This document shows positions 1-7,216 of a stretch of 9,029 nt of DNA, piece after piece. The position numbers and the translations under genes are program-made. The stretch comes from Lachnospiraceae bacterium. GTDB taxonomy: Bacteria; Bacillota; Clostridia; Lachnospirales; Lachnospiraceae. Position 1 is the stretch's first letter. Each line of letters begins with the position of its first letter. The DNA is taken from positions 1-9,029 of the forward strand of contig JAFVAA010000173.1 in the NCBI GenBank assembly GCA_017476305.1, read 5' to 3'. The notes under the pieces were generated by a model. It was not told the DNA's origin and did not search any database. It saw only the letters and a program-made list of their open reading frames with translations.

Positions 1-1081
1 CCTTCTCCTCACAAAGCTCCATAAAATCCTGCTTTTTAAAGCTCTTGTCTGAATCCTTTTTTTCATCCTGCTCTCTTTTGGCATCCACCATTAGCTCCAT
101 ATCTGCCGGACACTGACTTTCCAGATTGTCATTCATGGAATTTCGGAGAGAAAATGCCGAAGTGAGCGTGCAGATCGTCACAAAAAGCAGCAGGCAGATG
201 ACCGTCATGGAAAATACCATTGTATGAATCCGACTGCTTAACTGCCGGAATGTAAAACTGTTCAAATTTCGAAAATACAGCCGTTTCATCGACATAATAA
301 TCCGTAAAAAGAGACCAGATACGGACCAGAAAATGAAAAAAGTGGAAACTGCACCGAGAGCAATCGAGAAAAGTAAAATGGTGTCTGAAAGTTTAGCGTA
401 CTCCCATCCCACCTTATGGTATGCAAATCCTAATGCACCTGCGGAAAGAAAAAACACAATCACACAGAGCACCGGATTTTTCAGCTTCATTTCTTCGGAA
501 CGTTTATCCGACTGCATCAGGTCTATGAGTTTACACTTTCCGATGACCACACTGTTAAATAAAACCACCACCAGATACATGATGCCAAAATAAATGACCG
601 TTTTTAAAACCGCTTCCACAGAAAGCGTAAACCGGTAGGCAGTCATATCCGCATCAAATAAACTGACCACCACAGCACTCATAATCTGAGAAAGCCCGAT
701 TCCGATGAGCAGCCCAGTGGCCAGAGAACCCAGACCGATAAACAGGGTTTCCAAAAGAAGAATCATGGAAATTTCCCCCTTTTCCATCCCCAGCATCAGA
801 TACAGCGCGAACTCCTTTTTTCTCCGCTTCATGAGAAAACGGCTCGCATAGACCACCAAAAGTCCCAGTATAATCGCCACAAAGACACTAAGCCCGGAAA
901 GCATGGTCTTTAAAAGCTCTGCAATCTCTCTGGTATCCCCCTCCAGCTTTAAAAAAGCCGTCTGTGTCCCCACCGCATTGAACACATAGAAAATCGACAC
1001 TCCGATGATCAGGGTGAAAAAGTACACCGCATAATCCTTCAGGCTTTTTCTGATATTACTAATAGAAAGTTTATAGAGCAT
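1..1081 (-). CDS. BceB-like ABC transporter permease (FtsX family), 3' end beyond window
   Basis: This is the membrane subunit of a BceAB-type transporter, a class that protects cells against cell-wall-active peptide antibiotics and signals to a partner kinase. Reading from the ATG at 1081 towards position 1 gives 360 open codons with no stop, beginning MLYKLSISNIRKSLKDYAVY. Hydrophobic segments lie near residues 17-37, 58-79, 105-135 and 157-180, with more after residue 200. A basic RRKKEFALYLMLGM stretch near residues 86-99 follows the second segment, typical of FtsX-type permeases. The last 40 or so residues are polar and charged, and look like the start of the large extracellular domain that BceB proteins carry after the seventh membrane segment. 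Family members have about 650 residues, so roughly the N-terminal 55% is present. The start overlaps the ATPase gene by 11 bp, implying translational coupling, and a GGGGGTGAT purine stretch lies just upstream. The exact BceB subtype cannot be told from this half. Confidence 0.9.
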   Translation of the reverse strand, partial: MLYKLSISNIRKSLKDYAVYFFTLIIGVSIFYVFNAVGTQTAFLKLEGDTREIAELLKTMLSGLSVFVAIILGLLVVYASRFLMKRRKKEFALYLMLGMEKGEISMILLLETLFIGLGSLATGLLIGIGLSQIMSAVVVSLFDADMTAYRFTLSVEAVLKTVIYFGIMYLVVVLFNSVVIGKCKLIDLMQSDKRSEEMKLKNPVLCVIVFFLSAGALGFAYHKVGWEYAKLSDTILLFSIALGAVSTFFIFWSVSGLFLRIIMSMKRLYFRNLNSFTFRQLSSRIHTMVFSMTVICLLLFVTICTLTSAFSLRNSMNDNLESQCPADMELMVDAKREQDEKKDSDKSFKKQDFMELCEEK

Positions 1082-1835
1082 CACTGACATCACCCCCTAA
1101 CAGCATCACGACCTCCATGATTTCATCGAAAAATTCCTTTCTGCTTTTCTCTCCTTTTCTCAGTTCATGGAACAGCTTCCCGTCCTTGATAAAAAGGACA
1201 CGGGATGCATAGCTTGCCGTAAAGGAATCGTGCGTGACCATCATGATGGTGGCATCATGCTCTTTATTTAGATATTGCAGCCTTTCTAAAAGCATTCTGG
1301 CAGATTTCGAATCCAGAGCCCCCGTCGGTTCATCCGCTAAAACCATCTTTGGCTTTGTCACAATGGCTCTCGCCGATGCCACTCTCTGCTTCTGTCCTCC
1401 TGAAAGCTGATACGGATATTTCAAAAGAACCTCCGTAATCCCTAACTGCTCTGCCACCTCCTTTACAGAGCGGTCAATCTCTTCCACCGGTTTCTTTTGG
1501 ATGGAAAGAGCCAGCGCAATATTTTCATATGCCGTCAGGGAATCCAAAAGATTGAAATCCTGAAAGATAAAGCCTAACTTTTCCCTGCGAAACCGGTTCA
1601 GTTCCTTTCCCTTTAAAGCGGTAATATCTGCTCCCTCCAAAAAAATATTTCCCGCCGTCACCCGGTCAATCGTCGAAATACAGTTCAAAAGCGTCGTCTT
1701 CCCACTGCCCGATGCCCCCATGATGGCGACAAACTCTCCCTTCTCTACAGAGAAAGAAATCTCATCCAATGCTTTCGTCAGACTGGATTTGTTTCCGTAA
1801 TATTTTTCCACCTGCATGATTTTTAAAAGCTCCAT
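1071..1835 (-). CDS. BceA-like ABC transporter ATP-binding protein
   Basis: This is the cytoplasmic ATPase of the BceAB-type transporter, 254 residues, the usual size for the family. Visible motifs are Walker A GASGSGKTT at residues 40-48, Q-loop FQDFN at 91-95, signature LSGGQKQR at 144-151, Walker B MVLADEP at 164-170 with D-loop GALD, and the switch histidine in VTHD at 200-203. The sequence belongs to the MacB/LolD-like exporter group; the FtsX-type permease that overlaps its 3' end supports the BceA assignment. The start ATG at 1835 is preceded by a perfect AGGAGG (1843-1848) at 7-nt spacing. It lies 103 bp after the kinase gene, with its own -10 box and a BceR-type operator in that gap, so it is probably induced by the neighbouring two-component system. 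All catalytic motifs are intact. The antibiotic handled cannot be predicted from sequence. Confidence 0.95.
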   Translation of the reverse strand: MELLKIMQVEKYYGNKSSLTKALDEISFSVEKGEFVAIMGASGSGKTTLLNCISTIDRVTAGNIFLEGADITALKGKELNRFRREKLGFIFQDFNLLDSLTAYENIALALSIQKKPVEEIDRSVKEVAEQLGITEVLLKYPYQLSGGQKQRVASARAIVTKPKMVLADEPTGALDSKSARMLLERLQYLNKEHDATIMMVTHDSFTASYASRVLFIKDGKLFHELRKGEKSRKEFFDEIMEVVMLLGGDVSDAL

Positions 1836-1874
1836 ATACTAACCTCCTCATCCTTTTTTCTTCTGCTGATTTTT

Positions 1875-1880
1875 ATTATA
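1875..1880 (-). promoter_or_regulatory. -10 box of the transporter (bceA-like) promoter
   Basis: On the minus strand this reads TATAAT, a perfect sigma-A -10 hexamer, 39 nt before the ATPase start. At 16-19 bp spacing the possible -35 hexamers (for example AAGGAC) match TTGACA poorly. A good -10 with a weak -35 just downstream of an activator-type operator fits a promoter that needs the response regulator. The start site would be near 1868, which is inference. Confidence 0.6.
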
Positions 1881-1922
1881 CGGAAACAGATTCCTTTGTC
1901 CTTTGTTTAACATGACGAAACC

Positions 1923-1936
1923 TTACATTTTTGTAA
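1923..1936 (-). promoter_or_regulatory. BceR-type response regulator operator, inverted repeat TTACA-N4-TGTAA
   Basis: The site is a perfect 5-4-5 inverted repeat, TTACA TTTT TGTAA on the plus strand. It matches the TnACA-N4-TGTAA consensus known for BceR-like regulators controlling BceAB transporters in Firmicutes. It lies 2 bp after the kinase stop codon and 42 bp upstream of the TATAAT box, centred near -61 of the inferred start. The neighbouring response regulator is the obvious ligand. The match and position are seen; binding is inferred. Confidence 0.75.
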
Positions 1937-1938
1937 TA

Positions 1939-2952
1939 TTAGATTTTTTTATAAAATTCATCCTCTCCAAACGTGATAGAAATTTCCGTGTACTCCCCCT
2001 GCACCGAAGCAGCATTCACCCTGTGTCCCAGCTTTTCACACAGATTTCGCACCAGATAAAGTCCCATACCCGTCGCTTTTGCATACCTGCGCCCATTTTC
2101 TCCGGTAAAGGACTTTTCAAAAATATAAGGCAGATCCGATGCCGAAATTCCAATCCCATTATCGCGAATATACAAGGTAGTTTCCCTTTCTGCCTCCTCT
2201 GCAGAAATGATAATCTCCGGCTCCTGCTCCCCGGACAGATATTTCACAGCGTTTCCTAAAATCTGACCAAGCATGTACTCTAACCACTTTCCATCCGTTC
2301 TTACCATTTTGTCCAAATGCTCCGTTTTTAGGGAAATCCCCTGCTCCAGTAAATCATCCCGGTATTTTAGTGCCGTATTTGCCACCGCCCGTTTTAAAGA
2401 AACCTCTTTAATCAGATAATCCTTTTCTGCATTTTCACTTCTCGCATAGTAAAGGACATTTTCAATATATTCATCAATCCGCTGCAGCTGATGGTCATAT
2501 TTCCCAGAAATCTCCGGATGGTTATGCACCATAAGCTGTAAGCCCGCCACTGGAAGCTTAATCTCATGCACCCACAGCTCGATATACTCTCTGAATTCTG
2601 AAAAAGCATGTCTGTGCATCGTAACGTGCTCACACATGGATTTATGTGAGGCACGCAAAACCTCATATACCATTTTCCCCTCTAAAAAAGACGGCTCCTC
2701 TAGCATTTCCGGCAAAAGGTATTTTTTATTCAGATTTTTCGAATGAAAAAGAAGCTTCTCATAAAAGTTCTTTTTTCGCAAAAAATCCAGACCCAGCTGA
2801 AGCATTTCAAACAGGAAAAAAATCACACTAATGATAACGATCTGCTCATGCCCCATACGAAATGCACGAAAAAAAATAAGCATGATAGCCCATGCCACAA
2901 AAAATATGCACACCGAAGCGACCTGATCCTTTATATAACTCCTAAATTTCAT
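1939..2952 (-). CDS. BceS-like intramembrane-sensing histidine kinase
   Basis: This sensor kinase pairs with the upstream response regulator and, as in the Bce family, should sense the activity of its transporter rather than bind drug directly. From the ATG at 2952 it has 337 residues. Two transmembrane helices (about 11-28 and 37-57) are separated by a very short outside loop of about 8 residues, the hallmark of intramembrane-sensing kinases. Then follow the phospho-acceptor histidine in the WVHEIKLP box (His129), the N-box around Asn234 (QILGNAVKYL), the G1 box DNGIGI at 264-269, the F-box YIFEKSF and the G2 box GMGLYLV near 295-301. All catalytic parts are present. The reading frame extends upstream to a TTG at 2982, but the ATG at 2952 has a GGGAGG ribosome binding site 8 nt before it and begins MKFRSYIKDQ, a typical start, so it is preferred. 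The gene is 129 bp behind the regulator gene. Confidence 0.93.
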   Translation of the reverse strand: MKFRSYIKDQVASVCIFFVAWAIMLIFFRAFRMGHEQIVIISVIFFLFEMLQLGLDFLRKKNFYEKLLFHSKNLNKKYLLPEMLEEPSFLEGKMVYEVLRASHKSMCEHVTMHRHAFSEFREYIELWVHEIKLPVAGLQLMVHNHPEISGKYDHQLQRIDEYIENVLYYARSENAEKDYLIKEVSLKRAVANTALKYRDDLLEQGISLKTEHLDKMVRTDGKWLEYMLGQILGNAVKYLSGEQEPEIIISAEEAERETTLYIRDNGIGISASDLPYIFEKSFTGENGRRYAKATGMGLYLVRNLCEKLGHRVNAASVQGEYTEISITFGEDEFYKKI

Positions 2953-2980
2953 ACGCTCTCCCTCCCATTCAGCTCCTGAC

Positions 2981-3013
2981 AAATCCCCATGAGATACAAA
3001 CCCATGGGGATTT
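2981..3013 (-). repeat. 11-bp perfect stem-loop in the leader of the kinase gene
   Basis: The arms AAATCCCCATG (2981-2991) and CATGGGGATTT (3003-3013) are perfectly complementary around an 11-nt loop. In the minus-strand mRNA the hairpin ends 14 nt before the kinase ribosome binding site. Only three U residues follow it, so it is a poor intrinsic terminator. A role in mRNA processing, partial attenuation or setting the regulator-to-kinase ratio is possible, but that is inference. Confidence 0.6.
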
Positions 3014-3031
3014 CCCGGAATTGTAATCCGA

Positions 3032-3070
3032 TGTTACCATTTGCAGGTGGAACGACTGTAAATGGTAACA
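3032..3070. mobile_element. 39-bp mini inverted-repeat element with 6-bp flanking direct repeat
   Basis: The 11-bp arms TGTTACCATTT (3032-3042) and AAATGGTAACA (3060-3070) are perfect inverted repeats around a 17-bp core. The hexamer ATCCGA abuts both ends exactly (3026-3031 and 3071-3076), as a target-site duplication would. The right end shares the 16-mer GACTGTAAATGGTAAC with the right terminus of the larger element at 8425-8546. It lies between the response regulator stop and the kinase start, so it is also transcribed as a hairpin. The structure is seen; mobility is inferred, and at 39 bp it may be an internally deleted copy. Confidence 0.6.
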
Positions 3071-3081
3071 ATCCGACTTCT

Positions 3082-3744
3082 TTAAACCAGCAAATACCCC
3101 TGCTTCTTCCTGGTCTCTATCACATTTTCCAGACCAAGCTCCGCTAACTTCGAACGCAGTCTGCTGATATTTACCGTCAGGGCATTATCATTAATATATT
3201 CCTCCTGGTCCCAGAGTGCTGTCATCAGCTCATCCCTCGATACAATCCTCCCCTGCTTATCCAGTAAAATCTGAAAGATGATCATCTCGTTCTTCGTGAG
3301 AATCAGCTCCCTCTCTCCATCCGAAAGGCTTCCCTTCGAAGCGTTCACTCTGAGATTTCGATACGAGGTTTTCGTCGTCTCCCCGGAAGCACGCTTTAGA
3401 ACCGCCGAAATCCGCAGCAGTAAAATAGTGGGATTATAGGGCTTCGTTACATAATCATCCGCTCCATAGCTCATAGAAAGCACTTCATCCATCTCCGATG
3501 TCCTGCTTGTCACCATGATCACCGGTATCTCCACCTCTGTACGGATTCCCTTTAACAAAAGCTCACCATTTACCTCCGGCAGATTGATATCCAGTAAAAT
3601 CAAATCCGCATTTGCCTCTAAAATCTTTTCCTTTGTCTTTAAAAAGTCCGTAATGCAGACCGTATCATAGCCGGCATTCTTCAAAAGGATGGAAAGCTCC
3701 TCACGAATTGAACGGTCATCCTCCACAATACAAATTCTACTCAT
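3082..3744 (-). CDS. OmpR-family response regulator, BceR-like
   Basis: This DNA-binding regulator is the partner of the BceS-like kinase and should activate the ABC transporter promoter. From the ATG at 3744 it has 220 residues. The receiver domain (about 1-115) shows the acidic pocket Glu8-Asp9-Asp10, phospho-acceptor Asp52 in LLDINLP, Thr79/Ser80 and Lys101 in the TKP motif. The C-terminal winged-helix domain (about 125-220) has the expected LTKNEMIIFQILL, SRDELMTALWD and LTVNISRLRSKL segments and ends in KKQGYLLV. The frame is open back to a GTG at 3765 that touches the preceding stop codon. However, AGGAGA at 3751-3756 lies 6 nt before the ATG at 3744, and MSRICIVEDD is the normal start of the family. 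Only 20 bp separate it from the solute-binding protein gene, so co-transcription with the chemoreceptor genes is likely. A BceR-type operator lies upstream of the transporter genes. Confidence 0.94.
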   Translation of the reverse strand: MSRICIVEDDRSIREELSILLKNAGYDTVCITDFLKTKEKILEANADLILLDINLPEVNGELLLKGIRTEVEIPVIMVTSRTSEMDEVLSMSYGADDYVTKPYNPTILLLRISAVLKRASGETTKTSYRNLRVNASKGSLSDGERELILTKNEMIIFQILLDKQGRIVSRDELMTALWDQEEYINDNALTVNISRLRSKLAELGLENVIETRKKQGYLLV

Positions 3745-3764
3745 AGAAATTCTCCTGCAAAACA

Positions 3765-5036
3765 CTATTTCAAATCTGCTTTCATCCCCTCATAAGCATC
3801 TTTTGCAGCTGTTTCCAATGAAACACCATCATATTTCATTGCACTTGTCGCCTTTACAAAGGCTTCCTGAAGTGCTGCATCTTCATAATACGGACTCATA
3901 AGCTCCATTTCCATCCCAAGCATGACCTCATCTGCCGAAACCTGGATTCCCGTCATGATGTTTTTCTGCTCTAAAACTTCTCTGGCCTTTTTACTTACCG
4001 GCACTCCCTTTTCCAATCCCTGAAGCTCTGCCATTTCCTTTCCATTTACCAAAAAGTCCAAAAACATTGCAGCTTCCTTCTCATGTTCAGAATGCTTACT
4101 CAGCGCATACATTGTCGCAGGTTTTAGATACCATCCTTTTCTCTTCGCCCCGTCCATAACCGGATTTTCCGCAACAACCGTCGTCTGGTCCAAACTTTCC
4201 TTTAAAGCACTTTCTGAGCCGGCTGCATTGGTAATCCACTGTGCAACCCCCGCTGCCACACCATTTTTATAATTACTGTCATCCCGCTCGCCAACATATG
4301 GTGTCACTTTTTTCTCCACAAGTTCCATATAGAACCTGAGCATCTCTTTTACATCCTCCTCTGAAAATCCGAGCGTACGATCTTCTCCGATAAATGTCTT
4401 TCCTGTTTTCTGCTCCACATAAGCGACAGAGAACATGTAAGAACACACCTGATCTAAATCTAAAGGATATACCCCTTTTTCCTGCATCACCTCTGCAGCT
4501 GCAAATAAATCCTCCCAGTTTTTCGGAAGTGCTAACCCAAAGCTGTCATACAAATCTTTATTATACAGGCAGACTTTGGCATTTAAGGCAATCGGAAGTG
4601 CATTCAGCACCCCGCCGCTTCTTCCATATGCCAGCTGCGTATCATCATAAGCATCTAACCCCAGCGTATCCTTTACCGTCTCCAAATCCAGATATCCATT
4701 TCCATCCGGTGAAAATTTATCCACCCAGGCATAATTGATCTGCATGACATCTGCCTCTGTATGTGAAGCCATCTGAATTGCTGATTTCTTATCATATCCT
4801 GAAAACTCTGTATACTGTAAATGTACATCTATCTCCGGATGGAGCTTTTCAAATTCTTCGACTGCTGCCATCGTATAATCATGCCTGGCATCCGTTCCCC
4901 ACCATGAAAAACTGATATCTGTCTTTTCTTCTGCAACAGCCAGAGAAATTTCATTTCCTGAACATCCCGTACTGCCTGTCATAATCCCTAAACAAAGCAC
5001 TACCGAAAGCATCTTTCCACACACTCGTCTCATCAT
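3765..5036 (-). CDS. Family-1 (sugar-type) extracellular solute-binding lipoprotein
   Basis: This 423-residue protein resembles the substrate-binding subunits of CUT1-type carbohydrate ABC importers. The N-terminus has a basic start, a hydrophobic core (about 9-20) and a lipobox-like STGC ending at Cys25, so it is probably a lipid-anchored surface protein. Serine instead of the usual leucine at -3 makes the lipobox atypical. The mature start contains ISFSWWGTDARH, then MAAVEEFEKLHPEI, the familiar opening of SBP_bac_1-type proteins. The length is normal and no frameshift is seen. The ATG at 5036 has GGAGG 7 nt upstream (5044-5048). It lies 38 bp after the chemoreceptor gene and 20 bp before the response regulator, and no sugar permease genes accompany it. 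It could feed a transporter encoded elsewhere or present ligand to the chemoreceptor; the latter is inference. The substrate cannot be told. Confidence 0.92.
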   Translation of the reverse strand: MMRRVCGKMLSVVLCLGIMTGSTGCSGNEISLAVAEEKTDISFSWWGTDARHDYTMAAVEEFEKLHPEIDVHLQYTEFSGYDKKSAIQMASHTEADVMQINYAWVDKFSPDGNGYLDLETVKDTLGLDAYDDTQLAYGRSGGVLNALPIALNAKVCLYNKDLYDSFGLALPKNWEDLFAAAEVMQEKGVYPLDLDQVCSYMFSVAYVEQKTGKTFIGEDRTLGFSEEDVKEMLRFYMELVEKKVTPYVGERDDSNYKNGVAAGVAQWITNAAGSESALKESLDQTTVVAENPVMDGAKRKGWYLKPATMYALSKHSEHEKEAAMFLDFLVNGKEMAELQGLEKGVPVSKKAREVLEQKNIMTGIQVSADEVMLGMEMELMSPYYEDAALQEAFVKATSAMKYDGVSLETAAKDAYEGMKADLK

Positions 5037-5074
5037 GTCATTTCCTCCCTCTATTCACTAGCATTTTCCCTGTC

Positions 5075-7042
5075 CTATATCCTAAACTGCCCTATGGACT
5101 CCTGTAAAGACTGTACAGCCTCCTTTAGCTCCGTTGACTTTTTAAAGAGCTGTTCCGTCGCTGCATGTTCTTCCTCCGAAGTACTCATGACCTCTTCTGC
5201 ACTTGCCGAAGAATTCTCCGTAGTCTCCAAAATGCTGTTCGTAGCCTCTAAAGAATCATCCTTCAAAGTCCGCATGGTCGTCGTAAGCTCCTCCACTACA
5301 TCCAGTTTTTCTGTAATATTCTGTGTCGCAGCCAAAATACTTTTAAAGGACTTATTCGCTTCGTTCACAATCAGTGTCTGCTTTTCAAATACTTCCTTCG
5401 ACTCATCGATTACCCTCTCTGTCTCCTTTCCATTTTTCACGATATCCATAATCACACTGTCTATCTGAACAGTGGCTTCATTGGTCTGATCTGCCAGCTT
5501 CTGGACTTCATTTGCCACAACTGCGAAACCACGCCCGGCTTCTCCGGCTCTTGCTGCTTCGATACTGGCATTTAAAGAAAGCAGGTTCGTCTCCTCACTG
5601 ATATGACGAATCAATTCCAGAATCTCCTGCACATTGGCGATCTCCTGTACTAAATCTCTGACCGTTTCCCCTATCTGCTGCATCCGTTCTCCCGCCTGCT
5701 TCGTAGTCTCTTCCAGCTGATTGACATGCTCTAAAGAAGATTCGCCAATCCCCCTGCTTTCTAAAGAATACCCGGAGACTTCTTCGATATGCTTCACCGT
5801 CTGATTAATGCTGTCTGCCAAACTTTCCAAAGAACGAAACGTTGCTTTCGTTTCTTCTAACTGGGAATTGGCACCATCTGCGATTCCATCCATTGCAACC
5901 GATACACCATAGGAAATTTCCTGTGTTTTTTCTGCAACCTCACTAATCTCATCCGAGCTTTTAGCCACCACAGAAGCGATTCTGTCTACGTTTTGCAGCA
6001 GTGCCCTGACCTTTTCCATCATAACATTGAAGCTGCCGACCAGCATTCCGACTTCATCCTTCGATTTTGTTTCCATATGAACCGTCATATCTCCCTGCTC
6101 GACCAACTTCATATTTTTTGCCAGGCTCTTCACCGGTTTCACGATAATTCTCGAAAAAGCAATGCCAATCCCCGCAGCTAAAAGTACACAGACAACAGCC
6201 AAAATCACGGCCAGATTTCTCATATCCTTCACTTCTTTTAAAATCTTTCCAGTCGCCATATGACAGGAAAGCTTCCACTGATCATTGCACGATGTCATAC
6301 TGATCAGATCTCCGTCACTGATAAATGTATCCGGCTGCTCTTTCTGCACCCGTTTTAACACCCCGTCGGCTACAGTAGAACCTATATTTTCATCCACATT
6401 CGAATAGATGACATGACCGTCTTTATCCAAAAGCTCTAACACCATATCCTTCATCTGATCTGAATTTGTGATGACATTCTGCAGCTCAGAAGTATATAGG
6501 GATGCCAAAAGCACAGCGTCTTCATGTACCCGCTTCACATAATAGATTTTCTTATAGCTGTCGCCAATACCGGTAAACCAGCCGTCTTCTGTCCGCTCAT
6601 TTGAAATATAGCTGCTCACATTTTGAAAGAACTGATCCTCCCCGAACAGACCGGCTGTCTCTGCTCCTGTTTTTCCTATCGTGGAATTATTCGCATACAC
6701 CAGGGCGAAATCACCGAAATTCTGCATGAGGCTGATGGTCAGAAGTTCATTCTTTATGTCAGACTCTAACTGCATGATTTCTGAACTTTGTTCTGTCACC
6801 TTTGCCTTGTCATATTGATAATATTCCGGATTTCGGAAGACCAGGGAAGCCGTCTCCTCTATATCGTCAAAATAATTATTCATCCCCAGACGCATCTGGT
6901 CATTTACTGCAGTCATCAAAACCCCGACTTTCTGTGTCATGCTCCGTTTCGAAAAACTGTAATTTACCGCAGTCACCACAAACACCGATAAAAGCACGAT
7001 ACTTGTAATCGCGCATATCAATTTCATCGCTAAAGATTTCAT
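5075..7042 (-). CDS. Methyl-accepting chemotaxis protein with dCache-like sensor domain
   Basis: This 655-residue transmembrane chemoreceptor would relay an outside signal to CheA/CheW and the flagellar motor. Domain order: TM1 (about 8-27); an outside sensor region of about 245 residues whose second half ([33 protein letters not shown]) resembles a double-Cache fold; TM2 (about 277-297); a HAMP linker (about 298-350); and a long helical signalling domain. The nearly invariant hairpin tip, [20 protein letters not shown] running on into [15 protein letters not shown], starts near residue 486. The arginine/tryptophan amino-acid binding signature of some dCache sensors is not obvious, so the ligand is unknown. 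There is no C-terminal methylase-docking pentapeptide; the protein ends SIGQFRI. The ATG at 7042 follows AGGAGG at 8-nt spacing (7051-7056). The solute-binding lipoprotein gene begins 38 bp downstream, suggesting that the two proteins act together. No convincing SigD-type promoter was found upstream. Confidence 0.95.
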   Translation of the reverse strand: MKSLAMKLICAITSIVLLSVFVVTAVNYSFSKRSMTQKVGVLMTAVNDQMRLGMNNYFDDIEETASLVFRNPEYYQYDKAKVTEQSSEIMQLESDIKNELLTISLMQNFGDFALVYANNSTIGKTGAETAGLFGEDQFFQNVSSYISNERTEDGWFTGIGDSYKKIYYVKRVHEDAVLLASLYTSELQNVITNSDQMKDMVLELLDKDGHVIYSNVDENIGSTVADGVLKRVQKEQPDTFISDGDLISMTSCNDQWKLSCHMATGKILKEVKDMRNLAVILAVVCVLLAAGIGIAFSRIIVKPVKSLAKNMKLVEQGDMTVHMETKSKDEVGMLVGSFNVMMEKVRALLQNVDRIASVVAKSSDEISEVAEKTQEISYGVSVAMDGIADGANSQLEETKATFRSLESLADSINQTVKHIEEVSGYSLESRGIGESSLEHVNQLEETTKQAGERMQQIGETVRDLVQEIANVQEILELIRHISEETNLLSLNASIEAARAGEAGRGFAVVANEVQKLADQTNEATVQIDSVIMDIVKNGKETERVIDESKEVFEKQTLIVNEANKSFKSILAATQNITEKLDVVEELTTTMRTLKDDSLEATNSILETTENSSASAEEVMSTSEEEHAATEQLFKKSTELKEAVQSLQESIGQFRI

Positions 7043-7135
7043 ACCTTTCTCCTCCTGTTCCTATTTACAAAAATCAACCCCGGATAAACGCTTTAGCATG
7101 TATTTTCACGGTTTCTGAGAATCTGTACAAAATTA

Positions 7136-7200
7136 AATTTACCATTTTTCGAGCAGAAACGCTTGCACATACAGTGTTTCTGCCCGAAAATGAGTAAATT
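7136..7200. repeat. Imperfect 25-bp hairpin between reductase and chemoreceptor genes
   Basis: Arms 7136-7160 and 7176-7200 pair at 21 of 25 positions around a 15-nt loop; the inner stem GCAGAAAC/GTTTCTGC is perfect. It begins 17 bp after the reductase stop codon and could end that transcript. No clear U-tract follows the stem in the minus-strand RNA, so an intrinsic terminator is only a possibility. The decamer CACGGTTTCT occurs on both sides (7107-7116 and 7208-7217). The remaining spacer up to the chemoreceptor ribosome binding site holds no gene and no convincing promoter. Confidence 0.5.
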
Positions 7201-7216
7201 ATTTATGCACGGTTTC

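Noticed and set aside
2953..2982. TTG start at 2982 that would add 10 residues to the kinase
   Set aside because: The TTG overlaps the base of a stem-loop, while the ATG at 2952 has a GGGAGG ribosome binding site and a family-typical N-terminus.
2981..3070. The two hairpins after the response regulator as a transcription terminator
   Set aside because: Neither is followed by a U-tract in the minus-strand RNA, and the kinase downstream is the evident operon partner of the regulator.
3745..3765. GTG start at 3765 that would add 7 residues to the response regulator
   Set aside because: It overlaps the preceding stop codon and would place the clear ribosome binding site at 3751-3756 inside the gene; MSRICIVEDD from 3744 is the usual family start.
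5094..5468. Plus-strand serine/valine-rich frame of 124 codons opposite the chemoreceptor
   Set aside because: It mirrors the signalling helices of the chemoreceptor on the other strand; there are no supporting signals.
7062..7095. Possible SigD (sigma-28) promoter for the chemoreceptor, from a TAAA on the minus strand at 7092-7095
   Set aside because: The sequence about 15 bp further on (TGATTT) does not resemble the CCGATAT -10 box.
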